The notes under the pieces: generated by a model | Told to the model about the DNA's origin: nothing | Databases searched by the model: none | The model's input: only the letters and a program-made list of their open reading frames with translations | Assembly (NCBI GenBank): GCA_905479025.1 | Contig: CAJQKX010000453.1 | Location: 1 to 6,194 of the forward strand | Length of the DNA: 6,194 nucleotides | Direction of reading: 5' to 3' | Source: an uncultured Paraglaciecola sp. | Lineage (GTDB): Bacteria; Pseudomonadota; Gammaproteobacteria; Enterobacterales; Alteromonadaceae | Translations under genes and position numbers: made by a program | In this document: piece after piece, positions 1-5,805 of the stretch | Position numbering within the stretch: position 1 is the first letter of the stretch | Layout: each line of letters begins with the position of its first letter

Positions 1-260
1 ATAATTGCGCCACCTATAGCACCCAATACCTGCTGCGATTACCCGTTTTATTCAACACCGATAACAGCCGTAACGTTTTTTTAGATTCTCCCAAAAGTGG
101 TCAGATTGGCGCATCTCCACTCTATCTTAAAATTTTACCTCTGATAGAAAAAGTTCCTTCTCAGCTCCAAGCTGATAAGAACTTCCCCAACGGAGAGGAT
201 TTCGCTAATCGCCTCCTAACCTTGCCCACTTATTCGAAACCCCAACGTATGGAGACATAA
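1..260 (+). CDS. DegT/DnrJ/EryC1/StrS-type aminotransferase, 3' end only (partial)
   Basis: Reading from base 3, 85 codons stay open to TAA at 258-260; the 5' part lies outside the window. The family consists of PLP-dependent enzymes that aminate keto-sugar nucleotides for surface glycans. Only the C-terminal small-domain part is visible, so the PLP lysine cannot be checked. Recognition rests on the tail pattern: 'YLLRLPVLF', then 'IGASPLY' about 20 residues later, then 'F-x5-RLLTLPTYS'. This is typical of DegT-like aminotransferases in polysaccharide and exosortase-linked clusters. Residues encoded by 24-236 align without a gap to a second aminotransferase fragment at 4068-4280, with 24 of 71 residues identical by hand count. 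The protein ends only 7 residues after this block, whereas the second copy has 19 more, so the tail is short or frameshifted. The gene converges on the - strand gene ending at 275, with 14 bases between the stops and no terminator-like hairpin. Confidence 0.72.
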   Translation, partial: NCATYSTQYLLRLPVLFNTDNSRNVFLDSPKSGQIGASPLYLKILPLIEKVPSQLQADKNFPNGEDFANRLLTLPTYSKPQRMET

Positions 261-274
261 GACAAATAACATAT

Positions 275-1456
275 TTAGCCTATATCCGAAAAAACCCTCT
301 CAAGTGCTTGCTTAGAAAGTAATGAAAACTCACTCTTTGCAGGGTATAACCGCTGAATAAACCAATCTGGAGGCGACAAGATATTATTTTTGGATTCGCA
401 TGCTTCGCCAATATACGGAATTGCATCTAAAAGTGACGGTACTGTTTTTACGTGCTGCTTAAGTGTCATAGTAGGAAAATCCTCCAACATAAACGATTCA
501 TCAAATGGAAGGAAAAGTAACGGGCGACCTAGCAAAGAGTAGTAAAGGCTCGTACCTCCATAATCACTAATCAACAAATCACATACCACCAGAGCCTGCT
601 CGAATCTTTTAAACGGAACAATCTGACAATTCATATTATTTTTGCAATGCTCTCGCACCAATTCAAACAATGGTTTTTGAAAAATCGCCTCATATTCATG
701 GAAAAAAATCAGAAACGAGACATCGTCACCAAAAGCGCTTAGTGTTTCAATCAGCTGGTGCCCAAATTTACGGAATGTTGAATGGGGGCCATGGCTAGAA
801 GCGATCCCTACCACCGTATTACCAACTTTTATTTTCAAAGAAGCACGATTTTCAACTGGAGCATGCGCCGCATCAATAATCGCGTCGGCACGCCAATCAC
901 CTGTCACTAAAACTCGTCCGCTGTACTCAGCAACCTCACGAATAGCTAACTCTTGAGACCACGGTGAAGCAACAAGAAGGAAATCATACAGGCGCTGCGA
1001 TTTTCTTCCCAATACCCTACCGGAACCGAATCCAAAACTCCCTAAGGAATCGTACCTGCCACCGTCTAAGCCATGTGAAACAAGGATATGACTCAGCGTC
1101 CCAGGGAACCGGCCGGTACGAAACGGGTAAGCATGAAAGCCAACGCCGTGGTTTTCTGCAGTCAACAGGACGCGCTTCGCAAGCTGCTTTTCGCCCGCAA
1201 TATCAATAGAACAAAATTTCACATGACCCATTGCCTCAAGAGTTTTTTGAAAATTTATGAGGTAGGGTTTTTGGTAATCAGAGTGCAAGAAAAAGGTAGC
1301 CCTTGATCCAGGCTCTTGAGAAGACACTGATTTTTTTTCCGGAAAAGATAACGCCAAGATTTTCTTAATAGAAATATATATAAACCTAAATAATTCTGAC
1401 CGTTTCTTAAAAAACCAAAACAAAACTGTTAGCGCTGCCTCCTTTAATTTTTCCAT
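275..1456 (-). CDS. CDP-glycerol:glycerophosphotransferase-like protein (TagB/TagF family)
   Basis: The 393-residue protein resembles the CDP-glycerol glycerophosphotransferase family (TagB/TagF of teichoic acid synthesis; Glyphos_transf domain). These are GT-B fold, membrane-associated enzymes that move a phospho-polyol from a CDP donor to a lipid-linked acceptor on the cytoplasmic side. Visible family marks are 'SHG' at 127-129 (the HG histidine is catalytic in TagF), 'VTGDWRAD' at 184-191 (family pattern G-x-x-R-x-D), H253 after a beta-strand ('FLIFFH'), and 'ISDYGGTSLYYSLLGRP' at 296-312 followed by 'LLFLPFD', the nucleotide-binding hallmark. The N-terminal 40 residues are basic, aromatic and amphipathic, consistent with peripheral membrane binding; no signal peptide is seen. 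The ATG start is backed by GGGAAG seven bases upstream. It is probably the last gene of the - strand block, 120 bases after the ABC gene. Donor and product are not determinable: glycerol, ribitol or another polyol phosphate are possible. Non-Gram-positive members occur in capsule loci. Confidence 0.85.
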   Translation of the reverse strand: MEKLKEAALTVLFWFFKKRSELFRFIYISIKKILALSFPEKKSVSSQEPGSRATFFLHSDYQKPYLINFQKTLEAMGHVKFCSIDIAGEKQLAKRVLLTAENHGVGFHAYPFRTGRFPGTLSHILVSHGLDGGRYDSLGSFGFGSGRVLGRKSQRLYDFLLVASPWSQELAIREVAEYSGRVLVTGDWRADAIIDAAHAPVENRASLKIKVGNTVVGIASSHGPHSTFRKFGHQLIETLSAFGDDVSFLIFFHEYEAIFQKPLFELVREHCKNNMNCQIVPFKRFEQALVVCDLLISDYGGTSLYYSLLGRPLLFLPFDESFMLEDFPTMTLKQHVKTVPSLLDAIPYIGEACESKNNILSPPDWFIQRLYPAKSEFSLLSKQALERVFSDIG

Positions 1457-1463
1457 TGTAGGA

Positions 1464-1469
1464 CTTCCC
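1464..1469 (-). promoter_or_regulatory. Ribosome binding site of the CDP-glycerol transferase-like gene
   Basis: On the - strand this reads GGGAAG with seven bases before the ATG at 1456-1454. It supports that start over internal alternatives. Confidence 0.55.
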
Positions 1470-1471
1470 GG

Positions 1472-1510
1472 CGTCTAAAAAGCTCTATTTATAGACGTAC
1501 GTGAGTACGT
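1472..1510 (-). repeat. Overlapping inverted repeats in the leader of the CDP-glycerol transferase-like gene
   Basis: Three inverted repeats are packed into the gap between the ABC gene and the transferase-like gene. Arms 1495-1500 and 1505-1510 (ACGTAC/GTACGT) flank a 4-base loop. Arms 1485-1488 and 1491-1494 (CTAT/ATAG) are nearly contiguous. Arms 1472-1477 and 1492-1497 (CGTCTA/TAGACG) flank a 14-base loop. The first and third share bases 1495-1497, so a - strand transcript could fold one or the other. The third ends two bases before the ribosome binding site. There is no run of T after either stem on the - strand, so this is not a classical terminator. A regulatory role is inference only; chance is a real alternative for stems of 4 to 6 pairs. 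Confidence 0.35.
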
Positions 1511-1576
1511 GCGAGAGAAAAAAGCCTCTAACAAAGCTCTTTACTATAAACCGATTAAAAATCGCTGTAGAAGTCT

Positions 1577-3406
1577 TTAATTTTCAACCGTTGCAACTTT
1601 TATGTCAGCTTCTTTACTTACCAAAGATCGAAAATAATCGCTGGTCTCAGTAAGTTCTGAGTACGCCCCCTTTGCCGATATTGTTCCATTCTCCAAAACT
1701 ATAATTTCATCAGAATTTTCGACAGTCGTTAACCGATGTGCAATCATGATGATCGTCATAGACTGACTCAACCGATGAATTTCTTGTAAAATCTTACGCT
1801 CGGTCAAATTATCCAAGGCTGACGTGGCCTCATCTAGGACAAGAACTCGAGGTTCTTTATAAAGTGCTCTTGCTATGCCTAAACGCTGCCGCTGACCGCC
1901 GCTAAGTCTGTCGCCATTCTCTCCCACAAAAAAATCAAAGCCATCTTGTTGCTCTAAAATAAAATCTAAAATATTTGCTTTTTTAGCAGCGCCTTTTAGT
2001 CGGTCCATATCAATCTCACTCGACGGCAATCCAAAAGCAATGTTTTTTGCTACGCTATCATCAATCAAGAAGATATCCTGTGGAACATATCCAACATTTG
2101 ATTGCCACGATTTCATATTACTTTCGTCAATTAGTGCACCACCAACCTTGATCTCACCACCGGTAGGATAAAGCAAACCTAAAATAATATTAGCAACCGT
2201 TGTTTTTCCTGCCCCGCTCCCGCCGACAAACGCAACCATCGAATGCTCTTTTATTGTCAAGTCAATGTCAAATAATGTGTGGTCAGCTGCAAGCGGATAC
2301 TTATAACTCACTTTAGATAGTCGAATATCGAAGTTCGAGTTATTTTTTAAGATCGTATTGCCGAGTTGCTGCCGTCCAGCCACCCATCGACAGGATTCCT
2401 CCAATTCTTTTTCAATCACAAACACGACACTACCATTGCCTTTAATAGATGACAGAGACTTGTATATGGTCTGCACTGCCGGCAATAATTTATAGCCAGC
2501 CATGGCATAAAAACTTAGTAGTGTAATCGCAGAATCGTTAGCATCTTTTGTAGAGATTACATATATTGCCATCCCGAGAATCGCGATAAAAACTATCGTC
2601 TCTACGATAAATTTAGGCAAATCGCCAGCGAGTGCTACAAACGCCTGAGCATTTAACCCTCTTTTTGTAGTGGCATCCAACTCTTCTTTGTACCATTGCT
2701 CAACGTCGAGTAATTTAACCTCCCTTATGCCATTAATACTCTCACTTAAAAGCCGCAATTTCTTTTTTGTGACGTTCGTTACAATATCGCCGGCAAACAG
2801 AATTTTATTACGGACAGTGAAATAAATCCCAAAATAAATACCAGCAATGACCGCTGCCGAGCTAACCGCCAACAGCGGATCTAAATATATTAAGCCCGCA
2901 ACTATAATTAAAACGACAAATATTTGCGAAATCATCAATAAAATAGGCTGTATCACCATATAAACCATCCTTGGTATTTGCATGGTCAAATTGGAAATCA
3001 AAGTCGAAGAATTTCGATTCGCAAAATAAATATATTGGTTTTCAACATAGTTACTATAAAGACGATTTTGCAGTTCGCTACCAACATTTATTGAAAAATG
3101 AAATAGCAGCCAAAGAACCATGGCGCTCAGCACATTGCCAGCCAAAATAAAGACCGCCACCAATAAGGCGTAAGCCACGAGAAACTCACCCATTGTTTGA
3201 CGATCAAGAGCCTCATATAAGAAGATCAATAAAGGATTTGATTCAACCAACGAGGGGTTACTAACAACAGCAATAAAAGGTGCAATCGATGCTATACCAG
3301 CTACTTGAACCAAGGCCGATAATAGAAAAAACAACTGTAGTGTCAGCATCTTTATTTTTTGCTTGCGATTTAACAAGCGGGATAAACCACTAAAATAAGC
3401 CAGCAT
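1577..3406 (-). CDS. ABC transporter, lipid-linked oligosaccharide flippase type (PglK/MsbA-like), fused TMD-NBD
   Basis: The 609-residue half-transporter is expected to work as a homodimer in the inner membrane. The N-terminal exporter domain (about 1-345) has hydrophobic segments near 21-48, 76-103, 150-174, 177-198, 266-284 and 293-312. The nucleotide-binding domain has Walker A 'GGSGAGKT' at 395-402, Q-loop Q443, signature 'LSGGQ' at 501-505, Walker B 'VLVLDE' at 521-526, D-loop 'SALD' at 529-532 and switch H557 in 'IAHRLTT'. All catalytic elements are intact. The opening 'LLNRKQKIKM' and 'YKLLPAVQTIYKSLSSI' at 305-321 resemble PglK-type glycan flippases more than drug exporters. Together with the glycan-gene neighbours, this suggests flipping of an undecaprenyl-linked saccharide. 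The ATG follows the glycosyltransferase stop by one base (TAA-T-ATG), with a weak AAGAG upstream, so translational coupling is likely. Length is normal for the family. MsbA-type lipid A or peptide export is less likely from context. Confidence 0.95.
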   Translation of the reverse strand: MLAYFSGLSRLLNRKQKIKMLTLQLFFLLSALVQVAGIASIAPFIAVVSNPSLVESNPLLIFLYEALDRQTMGEFLVAYALLVAVFILAGNVLSAMVLWLLFHFSINVGSELQNRLYSNYVENQYIYFANRNSSTLISNLTMQIPRMVYMVIQPILLMISQIFVVLIIVAGLIYLDPLLAVSSAAVIAGIYFGIYFTVRNKILFAGDIVTNVTKKKLRLLSESINGIREVKLLDVEQWYKEELDATTKRGLNAQAFVALAGDLPKFIVETIVFIAILGMAIYVISTKDANDSAITLLSFYAMAGYKLLPAVQTIYKSLSSIKGNGSVVFVIEKELEESCRWVAGRQQLGNTILKNNSNFDIRLSKVSYKYPLAADHTLFDIDLTIKEHSMVAFVGGSGAGKTTVANIILGLLYPTGGEIKVGGALIDESNMKSWQSNVGYVPQDIFLIDDSVAKNIAFGLPSSEIDMDRLKGAAKKANILDFILEQQDGFDFFVGENGDRLSGGQRQRLGIARALYKEPRVLVLDEATSALDNLTERKILQEIHRLSQSMTIIMIAHRLTTVENSDEIIVLENGTISAKGAYSELTETSDYFRSLVSKEADIKVATVEN

Positions 3407-3407
3407 A

Positions 3408-3923
3408 TTAATACTCTTTGTGGGTGGGAGAGATTAAAGAAATTTGATTTGATTGGCCAAAAAAAGACACTGCTCGCTTGGGTGTATTTTCGGCAAAAAA
3501 TTGCCGCTGAATAGAGTCCCTCGTTAGGTTGTATGAGCACCATGCCAATTCGCTATAGTCGCAAGGCTTAAAAAGAAAACCAGTCCCGTCATGAACAGTA
3601 ACTTCAGCCAAATCACTCAAATTAGAGTTAACTTGCGGCAAACCAGATGCGAGCATTTCAATGCTAGAGTGAGTGACAGAATCCCACCCTACGAAACCAA
3701 TTACACCAACGTAACTTGAGCACATCAACTCTGGAATATCGTTTCTGTACCCAGCAAATGTCACATGTTCTGCCGCGTCACTTCCGTTTATATCAGCCAA
3801 ATATACTCCTGCCTCATCGTTTTTATTGCTGCACAGAACGCAATACAACCCAGCTATTTCCCCTTCGTTTGACAGTTTAAATGCCGCCTTGATTATCGGG
3901 CCGACGTCCTTTCGTGCCTCCAA
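3408..3923 (-). CDS. Truncated GT4 glycosyltransferase: C-terminal Rossmann domain only
   Basis: About 171 residues match the donor-binding C-terminal domain of GT4 (GT-B) glycosyltransferases. 'ARKDVGPIIKAA' at 3-14 is the usual post-linker helix, 'VTFAGYRNDIPELM' at 54-67 and 'SSYVGVIGF' at 69-77 follow, then 'SSIEMLASGLP' at 86-96 and 'DLAE' at 104-107 form the nucleotide-sugar site. Similarity continues upstream of the TTG taken here as start, through 'FCSGYL', to base 3968, where TAG at 3971-3969 closes the frame. The acceptor-binding N-terminal domain is therefore absent, and family members are usually 350-400 residues. No good ribosome binding site or ATG precedes the domain; the TTG at 3923-3921 is the only early start and is weak. 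It is most likely a broken gene kept as the leader of the ABC gene, whose ATG follows one base after its stop. A stand-alone half-enzyme is possible but unlikely. The break coincides with an aminotransferase remnant on the other strand. Confidence 0.8.
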   Translation of the reverse strand: MEARKDVGPIIKAAFKLSNEGEIAGLYCVLCSNKNDEAGVYLADINGSDAAEHVTFAGYRNDIPELMCSSYVGVIGFVGWDSVTHSSIEMLASGLPQVNSNLSDLAEVTVHDGTGFLFKPCDYSELAWCSYNLTRDSIQRQFFAENTPKRAVSFFGQSNQISLISPTHKEY

Positions 3924-3989
3924 ATAACCAGAACAAAAAATAACCTTTCTCCCCTTTGGTATATCAAACTAATAGATTCGCGCGCCCAA

Positions 3990-4340
3990 ACACCGTTAGT
4001 TAAATTATTATCGAACCATCAAGCCGACGGATTGTACTTAGCGTTCCAGTGTGAGACATGGTCTAGTCAGCGCCTGCTGAGGCATCCATTTCTACTGAAA
4101 CAAACCAAACGACAAACAACAATTATTGAGCGCTCAACTCTACTCGGCCTTGGTGTCTCAGCACTTTATGGAAAAACCCTCTCCCACATTTCTGGAATTC
4201 CAGCCGGAGTGCTGAGCTATAAAAAATACAGGCATGCAGAGTTTTTCGTTGCACGACTCCTCACACTACCTAACCATAGTCACGTTTCAAATGAAAATGC
4301 CTCATTTATTTTTGAAGCGCTAAAAGTCCCTGCCCCCTAG
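3990..4340 (+). pseudogene. DegT/DnrJ/EryC1/StrS-type aminotransferase remnant, C-terminal part
   Basis: The frame ending with TAG at 4338-4340 encodes the C-terminal end of a sugar aminotransferase. Landmarks are 'QRLLRHPFLL' (from 4068), 'GLGVSALYGKTL', and 'FFVARLLTLPNHSHVS' followed by a short helix and the stop. Over 4068-4280 it aligns ungapped with the aminotransferase tail at 24-236. Upstream of about 4068 similarity fades, and by 3990 the frame runs into the linker of the opposite-strand glycosyltransferase. The catalytic large domain with its PLP lysine is missing, and a full enzyme would need roughly 270 more residues. The frame has no stop upstream through the overlap, but no ATG or ribosome binding site fits; a TTG at 4032 is the only convenient start and is unlikely to be used. 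I read it as a dead gene fragment left by rearrangement. The left limit is approximate. The 81 bases after it (4341-4421) hold no gene. Confidence 0.7.
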
Positions 4341-4421
4341 TGGTTCAATTATCTCCAACAGCTGGCCACATTGACTTGATTGGCTGTTTCACGCAGAGTG
4401 AAAAAATTTCGTCAACGAGCT

Positions 4422-5459
4422 TCACAAAAACCTACTCCGCAAGAGCTCAAGCCCACTAGATATTTTAATAAGATCGTCTTTTTGATCAGGGAAGGAAAAT
4501 CTAGGTAATGCAAAAAGCTCATTGGGCTTTCGGGCTTTACCAACGCCAACATAGCCTGGATTTGCCGAAAGCGCTGCCTTAAAGCCATGCTTTTTTACCA
4601 GCGCCATTTCTCGCTCACCAAAATCAATACTTTTTCTTCCTGTTGGATAACAAAAAACTGGTAACGCATTGCCTAACTCATTTTTCACTCGATCCCAAGA
4701 CTCCGTAATCTCGGCCTCGGCGTTTTGCTCTGATTGATGAGCAAGAAGGGAGTGGTTCATAGAGTGAGGCCCAAAGGTCACATATTCACTTTCGCACCGC
4801 CTCGCTAATTCCCAATGGATAGGCTGCTGGGATGCTGGCGGCTGGTCACCGAGAGTCACACCAGCCAGCACTGCCAGTTCCTGAACGGTATTAATAGCAT
4901 CAGTCGTATGAACGCTCTTTAAACGTGCTCTAACGTCACGCATTACCGCCAGACGCCGCACCGAGTTTGATGTGTCGGCATCTAATGCAATCACATGATT
5001 TATAAGCGTAAGATGACTCGCGCGAGTTTCGCTCATAAGGTACTTCAGTTGATAGTCCCACGGCCAAGCCTTGCCCGAAGAGAAATTACCTAACAAAAAT
5101 ATAGAAACTGGGCACCCAAACTCTTCAAAAATTGGCGCCGCCACAGTAACTTGCTCAAGAAAGCCATCATCCATAGTAAACACAATAGACTTTAATGGCA
5201 GCTCCGCTCCACTCGCAAGTGCATCGACCAAATCAAGCAAAGATATGAATTGGTACCCATTACCCTTTAAATAGGCAAGGGCCCAGCGTAAATAATCAGG
5301 GTCATGGCCATTCACACCACAGCTATCATCACGCATTCGGTGCATCATGAATATTGGGACATGATGTCTCCGAAATAGCGCAAAAAAATTGGCCGCTGGG
5401 CGACTTAGTACTACCCTAGTTAAAAGCTTCTTCGGCAGGTAACCAATACCCTCTTTCAT
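4422..5459 (-). CDS. Polysaccharide deacetylase, NodB/CE4 family
   Basis: From the ATG at 5459 the protein has 345 residues with a NodB homology domain. Such enzymes are metal-dependent and remove N- or O-acetyl groups from glycans. Visible motifs are 'FTMDDG' at 94-99 (motif 1; first Asp the usual base, second a metal ligand), 'HSMNH' at 232-236 (motif 2, metal-binding His pair), 'CYPTGR' at 270-275 (motif 3) and 'LPRFSF' at 318-323. About 130 residues separate motifs 1 and 2, more than in minimal NodB domains; the extra part (about 130-215) looks helical and begins 'WPWDYQLKYLM', as in larger deacetylases of glycosyltransferase clusters. No signal peptide is evident: the start is basic and amphipathic. 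A TTG six codons upstream (5477) is possible, but GGAAGG lies four bases before the ATG, so I prefer the ATG. The likely substrate is a cluster glycan or its lipid-linked precursor (inference). Confidence 0.9.
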   Translation of the reverse strand: MKEGIGYLPKKLLTRVVLSRPAANFFALFRRHHVPIFMMHRMRDDSCGVNGHDPDYLRWALAYLKGNGYQFISLLDLVDALASGAELPLKSIVFTMDDGFLEQVTVAAPIFEEFGCPVSIFLLGNFSSGKAWPWDYQLKYLMSETRASHLTLINHVIALDADTSNSVRRLAVMRDVRARLKSVHTTDAINTVQELAVLAGVTLGDQPPASQQPIHWELARRCESEYVTFGPHSMNHSLLAHQSEQNAEAEITESWDRVKNELGNALPVFCYPTGRKSIDFGEREMALVKKHGFKAALSANPGYVGVGKARKPNELFALPRFSFPDQKDDLIKISSGLELLRSRFL

Positions 5460-5463
5460 AAGA

Positions 5464-5469
5464 CCTTCC
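5464..5469 (-). promoter_or_regulatory. Ribosome binding site of the polysaccharide deacetylase
   Basis: On the - strand this reads GGAAGG, four bases before the ATG at 5459-5457. It decides between that ATG and the TTG at 5477, which has no comparable site. Confidence 0.55.
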
Positions 5470-5597
5470 AGAGACAACTACAAGTAAACCTGTTCTGCCC
5501 CATCATCTATGACTTGGTGAATCGATACTCGAATAATACAAATTAAGCATCAGTGTAGGCCTTTAATCCTAACCGCGATTGAGATCGGAATACAGAG

Positions 5598-5735
5598 ATG
5601 TTAACTCAAATGTTGACTAAACTGAATGCAGAAACCAGTCAATTACTCTTAGCATTACAACAAAACTGTCGATATAATCAAGCTTCTCCCGGGCTGATAA
5701 GCCCATTTCTTCTGATTGGTAGACCAGAGAAATGA
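5598..5735 (+). CDS. Possible small ORF, 45 residues, unknown
   Basis: An ATG at 5598 opens 45 codons to TGA at 5733-5735, with an in-frame stop just upstream (5580-5582). The first half is leucine- and glutamine-rich and could form an amphipathic helix; the second half is proline- and glycine-containing ('SPGLISPFLLIGRPEK'). I do not recognise it. A GGAA sits nine bases before the ATG, which is a weak ribosome binding site. ORFs of this length arise often by chance at this composition, and the candidate promoter lies inside it. It may be real, a fragment of an older gene, or noise; noise is most likely. Confidence 0.2.
   Translation: MLTQMLTKLNAETSQLLLALQQNCRYNQASPGLISPFLLIGRPEK
5649..5678 (+). 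promoter_or_regulatory. Candidate sigma70-like promoter for the right-hand GT4 gene
   Basis: A perfect TATAAT at 5673-5678 is preceded by TTAGCA at 5649-5654 (4 of 6 matches to TTGACA) with an 18-base spacer. Transcription would start near 5685 and give a leader of about 120 bases before the ATG at 5806. That leader would include the GGGCT-GATA-AGCCC hairpin at 5691-5704. This comes from pattern alone. Confidence 0.3.
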
Positions 5736-5805
5736 CATCTCAACATTTGCCCCTTAGTGTAGAGTAAATATTCGAGGTCAAACTGAATTACTCAATAATT
5801 AATGG

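Larger units (their letters stand above)
5460..5805. other. Divergent intergenic region between deacetylase and GT4 gene
   Basis: These 346 bases separate two divergently transcribed glycan genes and should hold promoters for both. I see no recognisable protein remnant, no tRNA-like fold and no JUMPstart/ops element (GGCGGTAGCGT) on either strand. It contains one doubtful 45-codon ORF, one candidate sigma70-like promoter pointing right, and a short inverted repeat, GGGCT-GATA-AGCCC, at 5691-5704. On the - strand no convincing -35/-10 pair for the deacetylase was found. Confidence 0.5.

Noticed and set aside
1295..1302. GGTAGC resembling part of an RfaH ops/JUMPstart element
   Set aside because: Only the core six bases match and they lie inside a coding region; the full GGCGGTAGCGT is absent from the window.
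964..1306. Two overlapping + strand open frames of 81 and 72 codons opposite the CDP-glycerol transferase-like gene
   Set aside because: They are antisense to a clearly conserved coding region, have low-complexity Arg/Gln/Ser composition and show no family resemblance.
4359..4389. Inverted repeat AACAGC/GCTGTT downstream of the deacetylase
   Set aside because: Only six pairs around a loop of about 20 bases with no T run; too weak to call a terminator.
4387..4403. Hairpin TTTCAC-GCAGA-GTGAAA between the aminotransferase remnant and the deacetylase stop
   Set aside because: On the + strand it is followed by A rather than T, and on the - strand the T run precedes the stem, so it does not fit a rho-independent terminator in either direction.
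3924..4421. Search for an insertion sequence or att-like repeats explaining the truncations
   Set aside because: No transposase fragment, terminal inverted repeats or convincing direct duplication could be seen by eye; the sequence is accounted for by the glycosyltransferase linker and the aminotransferase tail.
5071..5274. + strand open frame of 67 codons inside the deacetylase
   Set aside because: It lies antisense to the NodB motif region and has no recognisable features; it is a shadow of the real gene.
5460..5477. TTG at 5477 as the deacetylase start, giving a 351-residue protein
   Set aside because: An ATG at 5459 has GGAAGG four bases upstream, while the TTG has no comparable site.
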